Both the position numbers and the translations under genes were made by a program. The notes under the pieces are model-generated. The model did no database searches and was not told the origin of the DNA. It saw only the letters and a list, made by a program, of their open reading frames with translations. 39,764 bases of DNA from contig DASXJE010000029.1 in assembly GCA_036497565.1 (NCBI GenBank), forward strand, positions 1 to 39,764. The letters run 5' to 3'. This stretch comes from Mycobacteriales bacterium (lineage in GTDB: Bacteria > Actinomycetota > Actinomycetes > Mycobacteriales > QHCD01). Below are positions 23,629-31,702 of the stretch, piece after piece; the stretch's first letter is position 1, and each line of letters begins with the position of its first letter.

Positions 23629-25691
23629 GACTCCCGCGTCACCGGTGTCACCCGGCCGGACGGTTCGACCCGGCCGAGCCAGACCGTGATGTGGAACCGG
23701 TTCGTCACCTGCGGCACGTCGACCAGCCGCTCCGGCCATTTCTCCGTGGCGGCGTCGAAGAACCGCCGCGGCGCACCGACGAAGGGGACGGTCGTCGGGT
23801 CCTGGGTCAGCACGTAGAGCGCCCGCCCGTGCGCCGCGGCGGCGGCCCGCGCGGTCGCGAGCACCTGCGGCGACGGCTTCACCAGCCCGGCGGACGGGAC
23901 GTTGCAGAACGACCGCATCGTCTGCGTGTAACCGGAGTTGGCGTCCGGGTCCGACTCGATCACCGCGGCGTTGGGACCGAGGGCTCCGCAGACCGCCTCG
24001 ACCTCGCTTTCCAGCGGCACGTAGGCCCGCACACCCTCCATCGGCGACGTGATCGCCGCCGCCACCGCGACGCCCGCGACGGCCAGCCCGACGGCGACCG
24101 GCCGGAGCCACCCCTTGCGCTGCCACAGCACCGCCATCACGTACGCCGCGGCGATCACCAGGCCCGGAATGATGATCGGCAGGTACCGGCGCATCGCCCA
24201 GACCTGGTCCGGATAGATCTCGGCGCGGGTGAAGTAGAGGGCGCTCATCGCCAGGACCACACCGAGGAAACCGAGCGACGTGAGGTCGGCCGACCGGATC
24301 AGTCGGACGACGAGGAGCGCGAGCCCGATCACCGCCAGCCCGACCGTGAGCCAGCCGAAGTACCACCCCATCCACAGGAACGCGTGTTCGCTGTAGTTGC
24401 GGGATCCGTCGACGGGCAGCCGGAGGCCCTTCTGCAGCAGAGCGACCTGCGTGGGGTTCAGGCCGCCCCGGCTCGTGGTCCACAGCGGCCGGCTGGCGAG
24501 TACGGCGAACGCGGCGACGACCAACACCCCGGCCGCGACGGCGAGCCGGTTGCGGCGCTCGGGTTGGAAGAGCCGGCGTACCGCGGGCACCGACCAGGTC
24601 ACGGCGACGATCAGCGCTCCGACCACCGCAAGCACGATTCCGGCCTTGCCGAGCAGCACGATGTTGGACCGGGTGGTCTGGTAGTAGCCGAGCGACAACG
24701 TCGTCACGTCGCGGTAGCCGAGGAACGTCGGTACGCCGACCCCGACGGCGAGCAGCAGACAGCGCAGGGCGGCCGCGCGCCGGCGCCCGACCGGCGCGAC
24801 TGCCAGCAACACGGCGATCACGATGATGATCGGCAACAGCGCGGCGTAGCTGTCGATCCGGGCCAACGCGGCCGAGCCGAGGACGAGGCCGGCGGCGAGA
24901 TAGTCCCGTGGCCGGTCCAACGAGACGGCCCGCCACAGCAGCGACAGACCGCCGACCAGGAAGAGAAGGGTGATCGGCTCGGTGTAGGTGTCCCGGCTGA
25001 ACGCCAGCATCGGCATCGACACGGCGAGCGTGAGCATCGCCGCCAGCGCGAACCCCTCGCCGGCGATCCGCCGGGCCAGCCCGAAGACGACGAAGAGGGC
25101 TACCGCCCCGATCGCCACGTTGATCTTGAGCAACGCGGCGGTGCCGCCGATCCAGCCGGCGACCGCGAGCACCACCGGCAGCAGGTGATTGCCCTGGGCG
25201 TAGACGTGGGTGGGTCCGGACGGACCGAAGCCGGCGCTCTTGGTGACGAGGCCCGGGACGTGGCCGAAGATCTGCGGCTGGGTCGGGATGGGCAGGCTCG
25301 GATGGTGGACCAGCCACTGCCCGGTCAAGGCGTACGTCGCCGGATCCCGCGTCGCGTAGACGTTCTGCGCCGACCAGTGGGCGTTGACCACCAGCCAGGC
25401 GAGGGCGATCACGCCGGCGGCCAGCGTCATCAGCACTGAGCGGCGGGATCTCGGTGCGTCTCCGACGCCGCAGAGCACCACCATCAGCGCGGCACCGAGC
25501 AGGCCGACCGGGAGCACGAGCGGCATGCTCACGTGCCCGACGAGCAGCAGGATCATCGCCGGGATAGCGAAGCCGGCGGCTGCCGCCGCGAGGAGTTCGG
25601 GCAGCCCCGACACGACGGTGGCGGGTGTCAGCCGGGGTGGCCGATCACCGCCCACGCGCCCGCCGGTCAGCGTCGATGATGCCGCCACCAT
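23625..25691 (-). CDS. Large GT-C-like membrane protein
   Basis: The 688-residue protein has about 13 hydrophobic helices followed by a soluble C-terminal domain of about 150 residues. The first large outer loop contains NVYATRDPATYALTGQWLVHH, where Asp lies at the position of GT-C catalytic residues, and a later one has FSRDTYTEPITLLFL. RAEIYPDQVWAMRRYLP precedes the C-terminal helices. It would transfer a lipid-linked sugar outside the cell. ATG 25691 follows AGGGAG; a TTG 39 nt earlier is a weaker alternative. The gene is convergent with the coiled-coil methyltransferase and is the last gene of the glycan island before rmlD. Confidence 0.65.
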   Translation of the reverse strand: MVAASSTLTGGRVGGDRPPRLTPATVVSGLPELLAAAAAGFAIPAMILLLVGHVSMPLVLPVGLLGAALMVVLCGVGDAPRSRRSVLMTLAAGVIALAWLVVNAHWSAQNVYATRDPATYALTGQWLVHHPSLPIPTQPQIFGHVPGLVTKSAGFGPSGPTHVYAQGNHLLPVVLAVAGWIGGTAALLKINVAIGAVALFVVFGLARRIAGEGFALAAMLTLAVSMPMLAFSRDTYTEPITLLFLVGGLSLLWRAVSLDRPRDYLAAGLVLGSAALARIDSYAALLPIIIVIAVLLAVAPVGRRRAAALRCLLLAVGVGVPTFLGYRDVTTLSLGYYQTTRSNIVLLGKAGIVLAVVGALIVAVTWSVPAVRRLFQPERRNRLAVAAGVLVVAAFAVLASRPLWTTSRGGLNPTQVALLQKGLRLPVDGSRNYSEHAFLWMGWYFGWLTVGLAVIGLALLVVRLIRSADLTSLGFLGVVLAMSALYFTRAEIYPDQVWAMRRYLPIIIPGLVIAAAYVMAVLWQRKGWLRPVAVGLAVAGVAVAAAITSPMEGVRAYVPLESEVEAVCGALGPNAAVIESDPDANSGYTQTMRSFCNVPSAGLVKPSPQVLATARAAAAAHGRALYVLTQDPTTVPFVGAPRRFFDAATEKWPERLVDVPQVTNRFHITVWLGRVEPSGRVTPVTRES

Positions 25692-25766
25692 CGGACTCCC
25701 TACGCCGTTCCGGGCCCCCGGAATCCCCAAGAATTCGTGGGATTTCGGGCGAACTGTCGGGACAGC

Positions 25767-26630
25767 CTACCGTCCGAGGGCGGCGTGCACCGCCCCCCGC
25801 CACTCCGGCATCGCGGGCAGCCCGGCGGTCCGCCACGAACGATCGCTGAGCACCGAGTACGCCGGGCGGCGGGCCGGCCGGGCCGACGCCTGCGTCGTGG
25901 TCGGCCGCACCCGCGCCGGGTCGGCGCCGACCTCCTCGAACACCGCGCGCGCCAGCCCGCACCACGTGGTTTGCCCGCCCCCGACGCAATGCAGGATGCC
26001 GGCGGGGGCGGTGGAACCCCCGAGCGCGACGAGCGCCGCGGCCAGGTCGCTGGCCCAGGTCGGCGAGCCGCACTGATCGTCGACCACGTCGACGGTGTCC
26101 CGCTCCCGCTCGAGCCGGATCATGGTGTCCACGAAACTGCGCCGGCCGACGGCGTAGACCCAGGCGGTCCGCACGATCCACGACGACTGCGGGAGCAGCG
26201 CCTGCACCCACCGTTCGCCGGCCAGCTTGGTGCGGCCGTACGCCGTGTGGGGCCCGGTCGGTGCGTCCACGTCGTAGGGCTCGCGCGCGTCGCCCGGGAA
26301 CACGTAGTCGGTGGACATCTGCAGCAGGCGAGCGCCGTGGCGGGCGCAGGATGCGGCCAGGTGGGCGGGACCGAGCGCGTTGACGGCGTAGGCCGCCGCC
26401 TCGTCGTCCTCCGCGGCGTCAACCGCGGTGTAGGCCGCCGTGTTGACGACGAGATCGGGCCGGTGGTCGGCGATCGCCGACTCCACCGCGTCCTGATCGG
26501 TCAGGTCGAGGTCGTCCCGGGCGAGTCCCACGGCGTCTTTACCCTGCAGCGCCCGGAGGACCTCCGCGCCGAGCTGGCCGTGCGCCCCGGTGACGAGCCA
26601 GCGGGCGCCATCCGCGACGGGCGGGTGCAT
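25767..26630 (-). CDS. rmlD: dTDP-4-dehydrorhamnose reductase
   Basis: The 287-residue NADPH-dependent SDR makes dTDP-L-rhamnose in the last step of the RmlABCD pathway. It has TGAHGQLG (14-21), NTAAYTAVDAAE (63-74), STDYVFPG (106-113), the catalytic YxxxK as Tyr131-Lys135 (AYGRTKL) and a C-terminal RPAYSVL near 255-261 typical of RmlD. rmlA, rmlB and rmlC are not in the window. ATG 26630 follows GGAGG with 8 nt spacing. It is divergent from the LCP gene, as Rv3266c is from Rv3267 in M. tuberculosis. It feeds the WbbL-like enzyme at 4284. Confidence 0.92.
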   Translation of the reverse strand: MHPPVADGARWLVTGAHGQLGAEVLRALQGKDAVGLARDDLDLTDQDAVESAIADHRPDLVVNTAAYTAVDAAEDDEAAAYAVNALGPAHLAASCARHGARLLQMSTDYVFPGDAREPYDVDAPTGPHTAYGRTKLAGERWVQALLPQSSWIVRTAWVYAVGRRSFVDTMIRLERERDTVDVVDDQCGSPTWASDLAAALVALGGSTAPAGILHCVGGGQTTWCGLARAVFEEVGADPARVRPTTTQASARPARRPAYSVLSDRSWRTAGLPAMPEWRGAVHAALGR

Positions 26631-26713
26631 TTCCTGGCCCTCCGACGTTGATCCGGCATGACGAGCCGAGTCTCGCAGACGCCGTACGGTCGTTGGTTCC
26701 GCCGGGCCACAGC

Positions 26714-26719
26714 TACCCT
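26714..26719 (+). promoter_or_regulatory. Candidate -10 box for the LCP gene
   Basis: TACCCT lies 97 nt before the GTG, with TTGGTT (26693-26698) 15 nt upstream as a possible -35. The 185 bp between rmlD and LCP shows no other element. Confidence 0.35.
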
Positions 26720-26815
26720 GGTAGCCGGTCCGCGGGACCATGGGCCGGCCACCGAGCGGCCCCCTTCGTCGGCCGCGACCTGGTCCGCACCCCGAGCAAG
26801 GAGACTCCTCGCGCC

Positions 26816-28519
26816 GTGAGCGATCCCAGATATCCGCGGGACGGCGGAGCGCGCGACACCAACGCCCCGCTGCCCCCAGAGCTCGATCCGCGGGGCGGCG
26901 GGCGGTCCCGACGAGGGTCCGCGGGCTCCGGCGCCGCGCGCCCCGCTCGGTCGGGAGGCGCACCCCCACGAGGACCGGACCGGGGCGGCAGCGGCGGCAG
27001 CCGCAATGGAGGTAGCGGCGGCGGACGCAGTGGTGGGGGCGGCGGCGGCCGCAATGGAGGGGGCGGCGGCACTCCCCCGCCGCGGGGCGGCCGGCCGGCC
27101 GGCTCGCCCGGCGGCCGGCGCCGCACATCGTTCTACCTCAAGGTGGCCGCCGCGGTGCTCTCGGTGGTGGTACTCCTGGCCAGCGGCACGCTGTGGGGGC
27201 TGTACCGGAAGTTCTCCGGGCAGATCACCCACCTGGGCGGCGGGGCGATCCCGACGCAGAACCATGACGTCGACGGCAACGACCAGAACATCCTGCTGGT
27301 CGGCAACGACAGCCGCGGCGGGCTGACCAACGGTCAGCTCGCCGAAGTCGGCACGCAGGCCAACGCCGGCGTCAATACCGACTCGATCCTGCTGGTGCAC
27401 ATTCCGGCCAACGGCCGCAAGGCGACCGTGGTGTCCTTCCCGCGCGACTCCTACGTGACCATCCCCGGGTTCCGCAGCAACAAGATCAACGCGGCGTACG
27501 CCGACGGTGCATGCGAAAACGGCTGCGGCAACACCTTGACGCCCGCGCAGCGCACGGCCGGCACCGGCGAGCTGGTCAAGACGGTGAGCCTGCTGACCGG
27601 CCTGCACATCGACCACTACGTCGAGGTCGGGCTGCTCGGCTTCTACCAGATCAGCAAGGTGCTCGGCGGTGTCGAGGTATGTCTGAAGGCGCCCGCGAAA
27701 GATCACTTCTCCGGCATCGACCTGCCCGCCGGCAAGCAGAAGATCGAAGGCACCCAGGCGCTGGCCTTCGTCCGCCAACGACACGGTATCCCCGGCGGTG
27801 ACCTGGGCCGGATCAAGCGCCAACAGGCCTTCCTCGGCGCCGTGGCGCACCAGATCCTCAGCGCCGACACGCTGCTCAACCCGATCAAGCTCAACCAGTT
27901 GCTCGACGCCGTCTCGAAGTCACTGACCACCGACGACAAACTGGACCCGTTGCAGCTGGCCGGCCAGCTCCGCGACATCGCCGCCGGCAACGTCGTCTTC
28001 AAGACCGTGCCGATCGCGAATGCGGCCGGATACATACCCGGAGCCGGCGACGTCGTGCTGTTGGACAAGGCGAAGCTCCCAGGCTTCTTCGCGTCGATCG
28101 TCGGCGGCAAGTCCGGCGGGTCGAGCAAGACGAGCACCAAGACCGTGCCGCGGGCGCAGGTGTCGGTGCAGGTGCTCAACGCCTCGGACGCCAACGGTCT
28201 GGCCGGGAGAACGAAGACCGCCCTGGCCGGGATGGGCTTCAAGGTCTCCGGCACCGGAAACGCCGCCAGCAGCCAGCAGACCGTGATCCGCTACAGCTCG
28301 TCGCAGGCCGCGGCCGCCCACACCCTGGCCAAGGTCGTGCCCGGGGCCCAGCTCACCCAGGACGACTCCCTGGGCTCCTCGGTGAATCTGGTGCTGGGAT
28401 CGAGTTTCTCCGGGCTGCAGTCCGGCAGCGGCTCCTCAGGCTCCGGCTCCTCGGGCTCCGGCTCGTCGACGTCGCAGCCGCCGCCGCGCACCGCGGCCGA
28501 CAACAGCTGCGTCTACTGA
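26816..28519 (+). CDS. LytR-CpsA-Psr (LCP) family glycopolymer ligase
   Basis: The 567-residue membrane-anchored enzyme has a cytoplasmic tail with a Gly/Asn/Arg-rich stretch (56-85), one helix (about 105-126), the LCP domain (about 155-345: NILLVGNDSRGG, VVSFPRDSYV at 205-214, FVRQRH 318-323, GDLGRIKRQQ 328-337) and a LytR_C domain (about 446-530), ending in a Ser/Gly linker and RTAADNSCVY. LCP enzymes transfer glycans from a lipid-PP carrier to peptidoglycan; the mycobacterial orthologue by position is Lcp1 (Rv3267), which attaches arabinogalactan. GTG 26816 follows AAGGAG at 12 nt. It is probably the last step for the glycan built here. Confidence 0.92.
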   Translation: MSDPRYPRDGGARDTNAPLPPELDPRGGGRSRRGSAGSGAARPARSGGAPPRGPDRGGSGGSRNGGSGGGRSGGGGGGRNGGGGGTPPPRGGRPAGSPGGRRRTSFYLKVAAAVLSVVVLLASGTLWGLYRKFSGQITHLGGGAIPTQNHDVDGNDQNILLVGNDSRGGLTNGQLAEVGTQANAGVNTDSILLVHIPANGRKATVVSFPRDSYVTIPGFRSNKINAAYADGACENGCGNTLTPAQRTAGTGELVKTVSLLTGLHIDHYVEVGLLGFYQISKVLGGVEVCLKAPAKDHFSGIDLPAGKQKIEGTQALAFVRQRHGIPGGDLGRIKRQQAFLGAVAHQILSADTLLNPIKLNQLLDAVSKSLTTDDKLDPLQLAGQLRDIAAGNVVFKTVPIANAAGYIPGAGDVVLLDKAKLPGFFASIVGGKSGGSSKTSTKTVPRAQVSVQVLNASDANGLAGRTKTALAGMGFKVSGTGNAASSQQTVIRYSSSQAAAAHTLAKVVPGAQLTQDDSLGSSVNLVLGSSFSGLQSGSGSSGSGSSGSGSSTSQPPPRTAADNSCVY

Positions 28520-28549
28520 GCGGCGGCGTACTCCGCCCTACCCGCTCAG
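28516..28549. terminator. Bidirectional hairpin between convergent LCP and methyltransferase genes
   Basis: CTGAGCGG (28516-28523) pairs with CCGCTCAG (28542-28549), and an inner GGCGG/CCGCC pair (28522-28526 with 28533-28537) can form. The hairpin covers both stop codons. There is no U tract, as is common for actinobacterial terminators. Confidence 0.4.
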
Positions 28550-29662
28550 CTGGTAGAAGCGCCAGAAGCCGAAGTCGTGGATCGGCAGCACCTCGGTGCG
28601 GGCGAAGCCGGCAGCGCGGGCGTACTCCCCGAGCGTGCCCGGCCGCATGACGGTGCCCGTAGCCGCGCTGGGCGGGTGGGACATGCCGTCCGGAAGACAC
28701 ACCACCAGGCTGAACCCATACATCAGCCGTTCGAGCTCGTCGCCCGGTGCCGTGAAGGTCTCGGCGACCGCCTCGTCCATCACGATGACCGACCCGCCCG
28801 GCGCCAACGCCCGGCGGGCCGCCGTCAACACCTCGACCGGGCGTGGCATGTCATGCACGCACTCGAAGGCGAACACCGCGTCGTAGGACGTCCGAGGAAT
28901 CTGCGCGGCATCGCCGGCGCGGACAACGACCCGGTCCGCGACCTCGGTGCCGGCGGCGTTGGCCCGGGCCAGCTCGACCGACGGTCCATCGATGTCGAAG
29001 CCGTCGATGGTCGCCTCCGGATAGGCCCTGGCGAGTGCGATCGTCGACCAACCGGCGCCGCATCCGACGTCGGCGATCCGGGCTCCCGGCCGATGCAACG
29101 GCCGGTCGACTGCGGGCACGCCGTGTAGGGCGTCGTGCAGAGCACGCTCGTACCACGGCCGATTCATGTCCGCCTGCGACTCGCGGGCGTCCGCGCCGTA
29201 CTGCGCCCAGGCGACGCCGCCGCCGGTCCGGTACGCCTCGAGGAGGGCGGGCAGTTGTCCTCCCGCCGCGGCGAATATCCGGGCCATCGGGGCCAGATAG
29301 GCCATGCTCCGCTCGTCGGTCAGCACCTCGGCCGTCGCGGCGGGGAGGGAGAAGATTCGTCCGGACCGGTCCTCTCCCACCGGTGCCGAGCCCTTGTCGG
29401 CAACCGGGGCGACAGCCAGGAGACCGGTCACCGCCTGCTGCTCCAGCCACTCACGGGCGTACCGAGCGTTCGTACCGGTCCGATCCGCGAGTTGATCGGC
29501 TGTCGCCGGGCCATCCGCAAGCAGACTGCGATACCACCCGAGTCGGTCACCGAGGTAGATCGACAGGAGGTCGACCGCGCCGAGTGCGGCCGCAAGGAGC
29601 CGCTCGGCAAGCTGGTCGGCGCCGCGCGGGACCTGTGCCTGCGGTGTCGGGACGTCCGTCAT
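28538..29662 (-). CDS. SAM-dependent methyltransferase with N-terminal winged-helix domain
   Basis: The 374-residue protein has an N-terminal winged-helix dimerisation domain (about 20-120, ATADQLADRTGTNARYAREWLEQQAVTGLL) and a class I domain with ADVGCGAGWST (197-207), GFDIDGPSVELA, VFAFECVHDM and PGGSVIVMDE. This is the layout of small-molecule O- and C-methyltransferases rather than glycan enzymes. ATG 29662 lies 27 nt after the flavin oxidase stop, so the two form an operon that faces the marR gene. Substrate is unknown; with an oxidase and a MarR regulator a phenolic or quinone-like compound is plausible. Confidence 0.8.
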   Translation of the reverse strand: MTDVPTPQAQVPRGADQLAERLLAAALGAVDLLSIYLGDRLGWYRSLLADGPATADQLADRTGTNARYAREWLEQQAVTGLLAVAPVADKGSAPVGEDRSGRIFSLPAATAEVLTDERSMAYLAPMARIFAAAGGQLPALLEAYRTGGGVAWAQYGADARESQADMNRPWYERALHDALHGVPAVDRPLHRPGARIADVGCGAGWSTIALARAYPEATIDGFDIDGPSVELARANAAGTEVADRVVVRAGDAAQIPRTSYDAVFAFECVHDMPRPVEVLTAARRALAPGGSVIVMDEAVAETFTAPGDELERLMYGFSLVVCLPDGMSHPPSAATGTVMRPGTLGEYARAAGFARTEVLPIHDFGFWRFYQLSG

Positions 29663-29689
29663 CTTCGCCCCCGATGGCCACGGCCTCCG

Positions 29690-31084
29690 TCAGGCCGGCG
29701 TGATGTTGGCGTTGCGGTGGAAGACGTTGTCCGGGTCGTACTCGCCCTTGAGGTGCGCGAGCCGGTCGTACTTCGCCGGGCCGTACGCCGCCCGCACCCG
29801 GTCCGCGTCCAACTCGACCATGAAGTTGACGTAGCTGCCGGCGTTGGCGGCGTGCGGGCGCAGTGCCTCCCACGTCTCCCGCACCCACGCACGGTCCGGC
29901 TCGAGCTCCGCCGAGGTAGGGGCGACCGCGTTGAGGTTGCAGACGAAGTGCCGCCGGCGCGAGCCCCCGAACGCGGTCGCATCCTCGCCGACATCGGTGA
30001 ATGCGCCGTCCAGATGGAACATCGGCATGAACGACATCGGTGAGGCCTTCTTGGGAGCCTGCCCGGCGATCACCGCGATCGCCTGGTCGGAGAGCTCGTC
30101 GAGGTCGATCGCCTTCTCGTAGGCGCAGATCCCCCAGGGCGCGCTGTCGTCGAGCATCTGCTGCAACCCGACGTAGGGGATCGGGGTGACGAACTCGAAC
30201 AGCGGCGGCAGCGCGTCGCGGATCGGGGCGACCAACTCCGCGTGCGCCTCCGCGGAGGACAGCCCGGCCACGATAATCGCGTTGCCCGGCATGAAGTGGT
30301 ACTGCTCCGGCACGAACGGCGCAGGTGGCGCACTCAGGCCGGCGGCCAACATCACGCCGGAATCCCGGGGCATCGTGGGCAGGTAGTCGCGGGCGAAGCG
30401 AAGTACCTCGGCCCCCTGATCAAGCCGCCAGAAGAGCAACGCCACATGCACCTCGGGCCCCACCGGGTGCAGCCGGAACTCGAACTCGGTAACGACGCCG
30501 AAGTTGCCGCCGCCGCCGCGCACCGCCCAGAACAGGTGCGGGCGCTCGTCGGCGGATGCCCGCACGATGCGACCGTCGGCGAGCACGATCTCGACGGACT
30601 CGAGGTTGTCGATGGTCAACCCCATCTTGTTGGTCAGCCACCCCATCCCGCCGCCGAGGGTGAGTCCGCCGACCCCGGTGTGGCTGATCACGCCGCCGGG
30701 TACGGCGAGGCCGTGCGCCTGGGTCGCGGAGTCCATGTCGGCCATCGTCGCCCCGCCGCCGACCTTCGCCCGCCGGGCGGCCGGATCGACCGTGACCGCG
30801 TTGAGCCCGCTCAGGTCGATCATCAGGCAGCCGTCGCCGGCGGCCGCGCCGCTGTAGTTGTGGGCCCCGCCACGGACCGAGAGCTCGAGACCGTGACCGC
30901 GCGCGAACCCGATCGCCGCGGCAACGTCGGCGGCCGACAGGCAGCGGGCGATCGCGGCCGGATGCCGGTCGATGTCACCGTTGAAGAGCGAACGCGCCGC
31001 GTCGTAGTCGGCGTGACCAGGGCTGAGCACCGGCCCGATCATCGCCGTCTCCAGCGCGTCGATTCCGCTGACCATCTGGGTCAT
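29690..31084 (-). CDS. BBE-type FAD-dependent oxidase
   Basis: The 464-residue flavoenzyme has the PP-loop FAD-binding fold: RGGAHNYSG (71-79), where His75 is the usual covalent 8-alpha-histidyl FAD site, VGGGATMADMD, GVISHTGVGGLTLGGGMGWL (131-150) and RGGGGNFGVVTEFEF. The second, cysteinyl FAD link of berberine-bridge enzymes is absent, since Ser134-His135 occupies that region. The C-terminal BBE segment (YGPAKYDRLAHLKGEYDPDNVFHRNANI) is intact. It would oxidise an alcohol, sugar or alkaloid-like substrate with O2. ATG 31084 follows GAGGGG at 7 nt. A TAGCAT -10 lies at 31143-31138. Confidence 0.9.
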   Translation of the reverse strand: MTQMVSGIDALETAMIGPVLSPGHADYDAARSLFNGDIDRHPAAIARCLSAADVAAAIGFARGHGLELSVRGGAHNYSGAAAGDGCLMIDLSGLNAVTVDPAARRAKVGGGATMADMDSATQAHGLAVPGGVISHTGVGGLTLGGGMGWLTNKMGLTIDNLESVEIVLADGRIVRASADERPHLFWAVRGGGGNFGVVTEFEFRLHPVGPEVHVALLFWRLDQGAEVLRFARDYLPTMPRDSGVMLAAGLSAPPAPFVPEQYHFMPGNAIIVAGLSSAEAHAELVAPIRDALPPLFEFVTPIPYVGLQQMLDDSAPWGICAYEKAIDLDELSDQAIAVIAGQAPKKASPMSFMPMFHLDGAFTDVGEDATAFGGSRRRHFVCNLNAVAPTSAELEPDRAWVRETWEALRPHAANAGSYVNFMVELDADRVRAAYGPAKYDRLAHLKGEYDPDNVFHRNANITPA

Positions 31085-31137
31085 GGAGATCCCCCTCATG
31101 TGCGTGCAAAGCCCCGGGTAGGAGCAATTTGCCCGCA

Positions 31138-31143
31138 ATGCTA
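31138..31143 (-). promoter_or_regulatory. Candidate -10 box of the oxidase-methyltransferase operon
   Basis: TAGCAT on the minus strand would give a leader of about 47 nt. Its -35 region falls on the palindrome at 31162-31179, the proposed MarR operator. Confidence 0.4.
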
Positions 31144-31161
31144 GGCCGCGCGGCAGCCCGA

Positions 31162-31179
31162 TATCACGGTAACCTGATA
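31162..31179. promoter_or_regulatory. Candidate MarR operator
   Basis: TATCACGGTAACCTGATA is an 18 bp imperfect palindrome with perfect TATCA/TGATA arms. It overlaps the marR -10 (31170-31175) and the -35 region of the divergent oxidase promoter, so one bound dimer could repress both. Size and position fit MarR regulators. Confidence 0.5.
31170..31175 (+). promoter_or_regulatory. -10 box TAACCT of marR, leaderless
   Basis: TAACCT is followed by 7 nt (GATAAAT) and ATG 31183. There is no ribosome-binding site before this ATG, which agrees with a leaderless start. Confidence 0.5.
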
Positions 31180-31182
31180 AAT

Positions 31183-31677
31183 ATGGAGGGCGATCTCGGC
31201 TTGGCACTCTCAGTGCGCGAGTTGGTGCTGGCCGGCGAGCGGTACCGGGCGCGGCTGGCGCACGACCTGCTCGGGATCGGACCCACCGAGATGATCGCGC
31301 TAGGCATCGTGCAGGTGGAGGGACGACAGACGCCCAGCGAGCTGGCCCGGAAGGTGGGGATGACCAGCGCTTCGGTCACCGAGCTGCTCGACCGGTTGGA
31401 GCGGGCGCAACTCGTCAAGCGCGAAGCCCACCCCACCGATCGCCGAAAGGTCCTGGTCGGTCTCACGCCGCGGGCGCAGGAGGCCGTCACCACGGTCTAC
31501 CGCCGACTCGACGCGGTTCTCGCCGGCGCCACGTCACCCGACGCCGATGCCCGCCACCTGGTCACCGACTTCCTGCACGACGCCGCCGCGGCCCTGCGGG
31601 ACGCCGTCGACTCCACCGACCCGGCGGCTCCCACGGCCGAGCCGGTGTCGACGGCTACGCTGTCCGACCGTGACTGA
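31183..31677 (+). CDS. MarR family transcriptional regulator
   Basis: The 164-residue winged-helix protein has TPSELARKVGMTSASVTELLDRLERAQLVKREAHPTDRRKVLVGLT (50-95), with the recognition helix at about 60-72 and the DRR wing at 86-88. Flanking helices give the usual dimer arms. It is divergent from the flavin oxidase and probably represses it and itself, releasing DNA on binding a small aromatic ligand. ATG 31183 is chosen for its leaderless spacing; TTG 31129 and ATG 31138 are earlier alternatives but would run through the operator. The last bases carry the promoter of the next gene. Confidence 0.88.
   Translation: MEGDLGLALSVRELVLAGERYRARLAHDLLGIGPTEMIALGIVQVEGRQTPSELARKVGMTSASVTELLDRLERAQLVKREAHPTDRRKVLVGLTPRAQEAVTTVYRRLDAVLAGATSPDADARHLVTDFLHDAAAALRDAVDSTDPAAPTAEPVSTATLSDRD
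31656..31661 (+). promoter_or_regulatory. -10 box TACGCT inside the marR 3' end
   Basis: TACGCT is followed by 8 nt and the GTG of a nine-codon reading frame (31670-31699). It would drive TIGR03089 with a leaderless upstream ORF. Confidence 0.4.
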
Positions 31678-31699
31678 CTCCCGCCGTATCCCGCTCTGA
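31670..31699 (+). CDS. Possible leaderless upstream ORF, nine codons
   Basis: GTG at 31670 opens VTDSRRIPL and stops at TGA 31697-31699, 3 nt before the TIGR03089 GTG. It begins 8 nt after a TACGCT box. Translation of it would deliver ribosomes to the next start, which has no ribosome-binding site. Short leaderless ORFs are common in mycobacteria. There is no attenuator-like codon run. Confidence 0.3.
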   Translation: MTDSRRIPL

Positions 31700-31702
31700 T
31701 CC

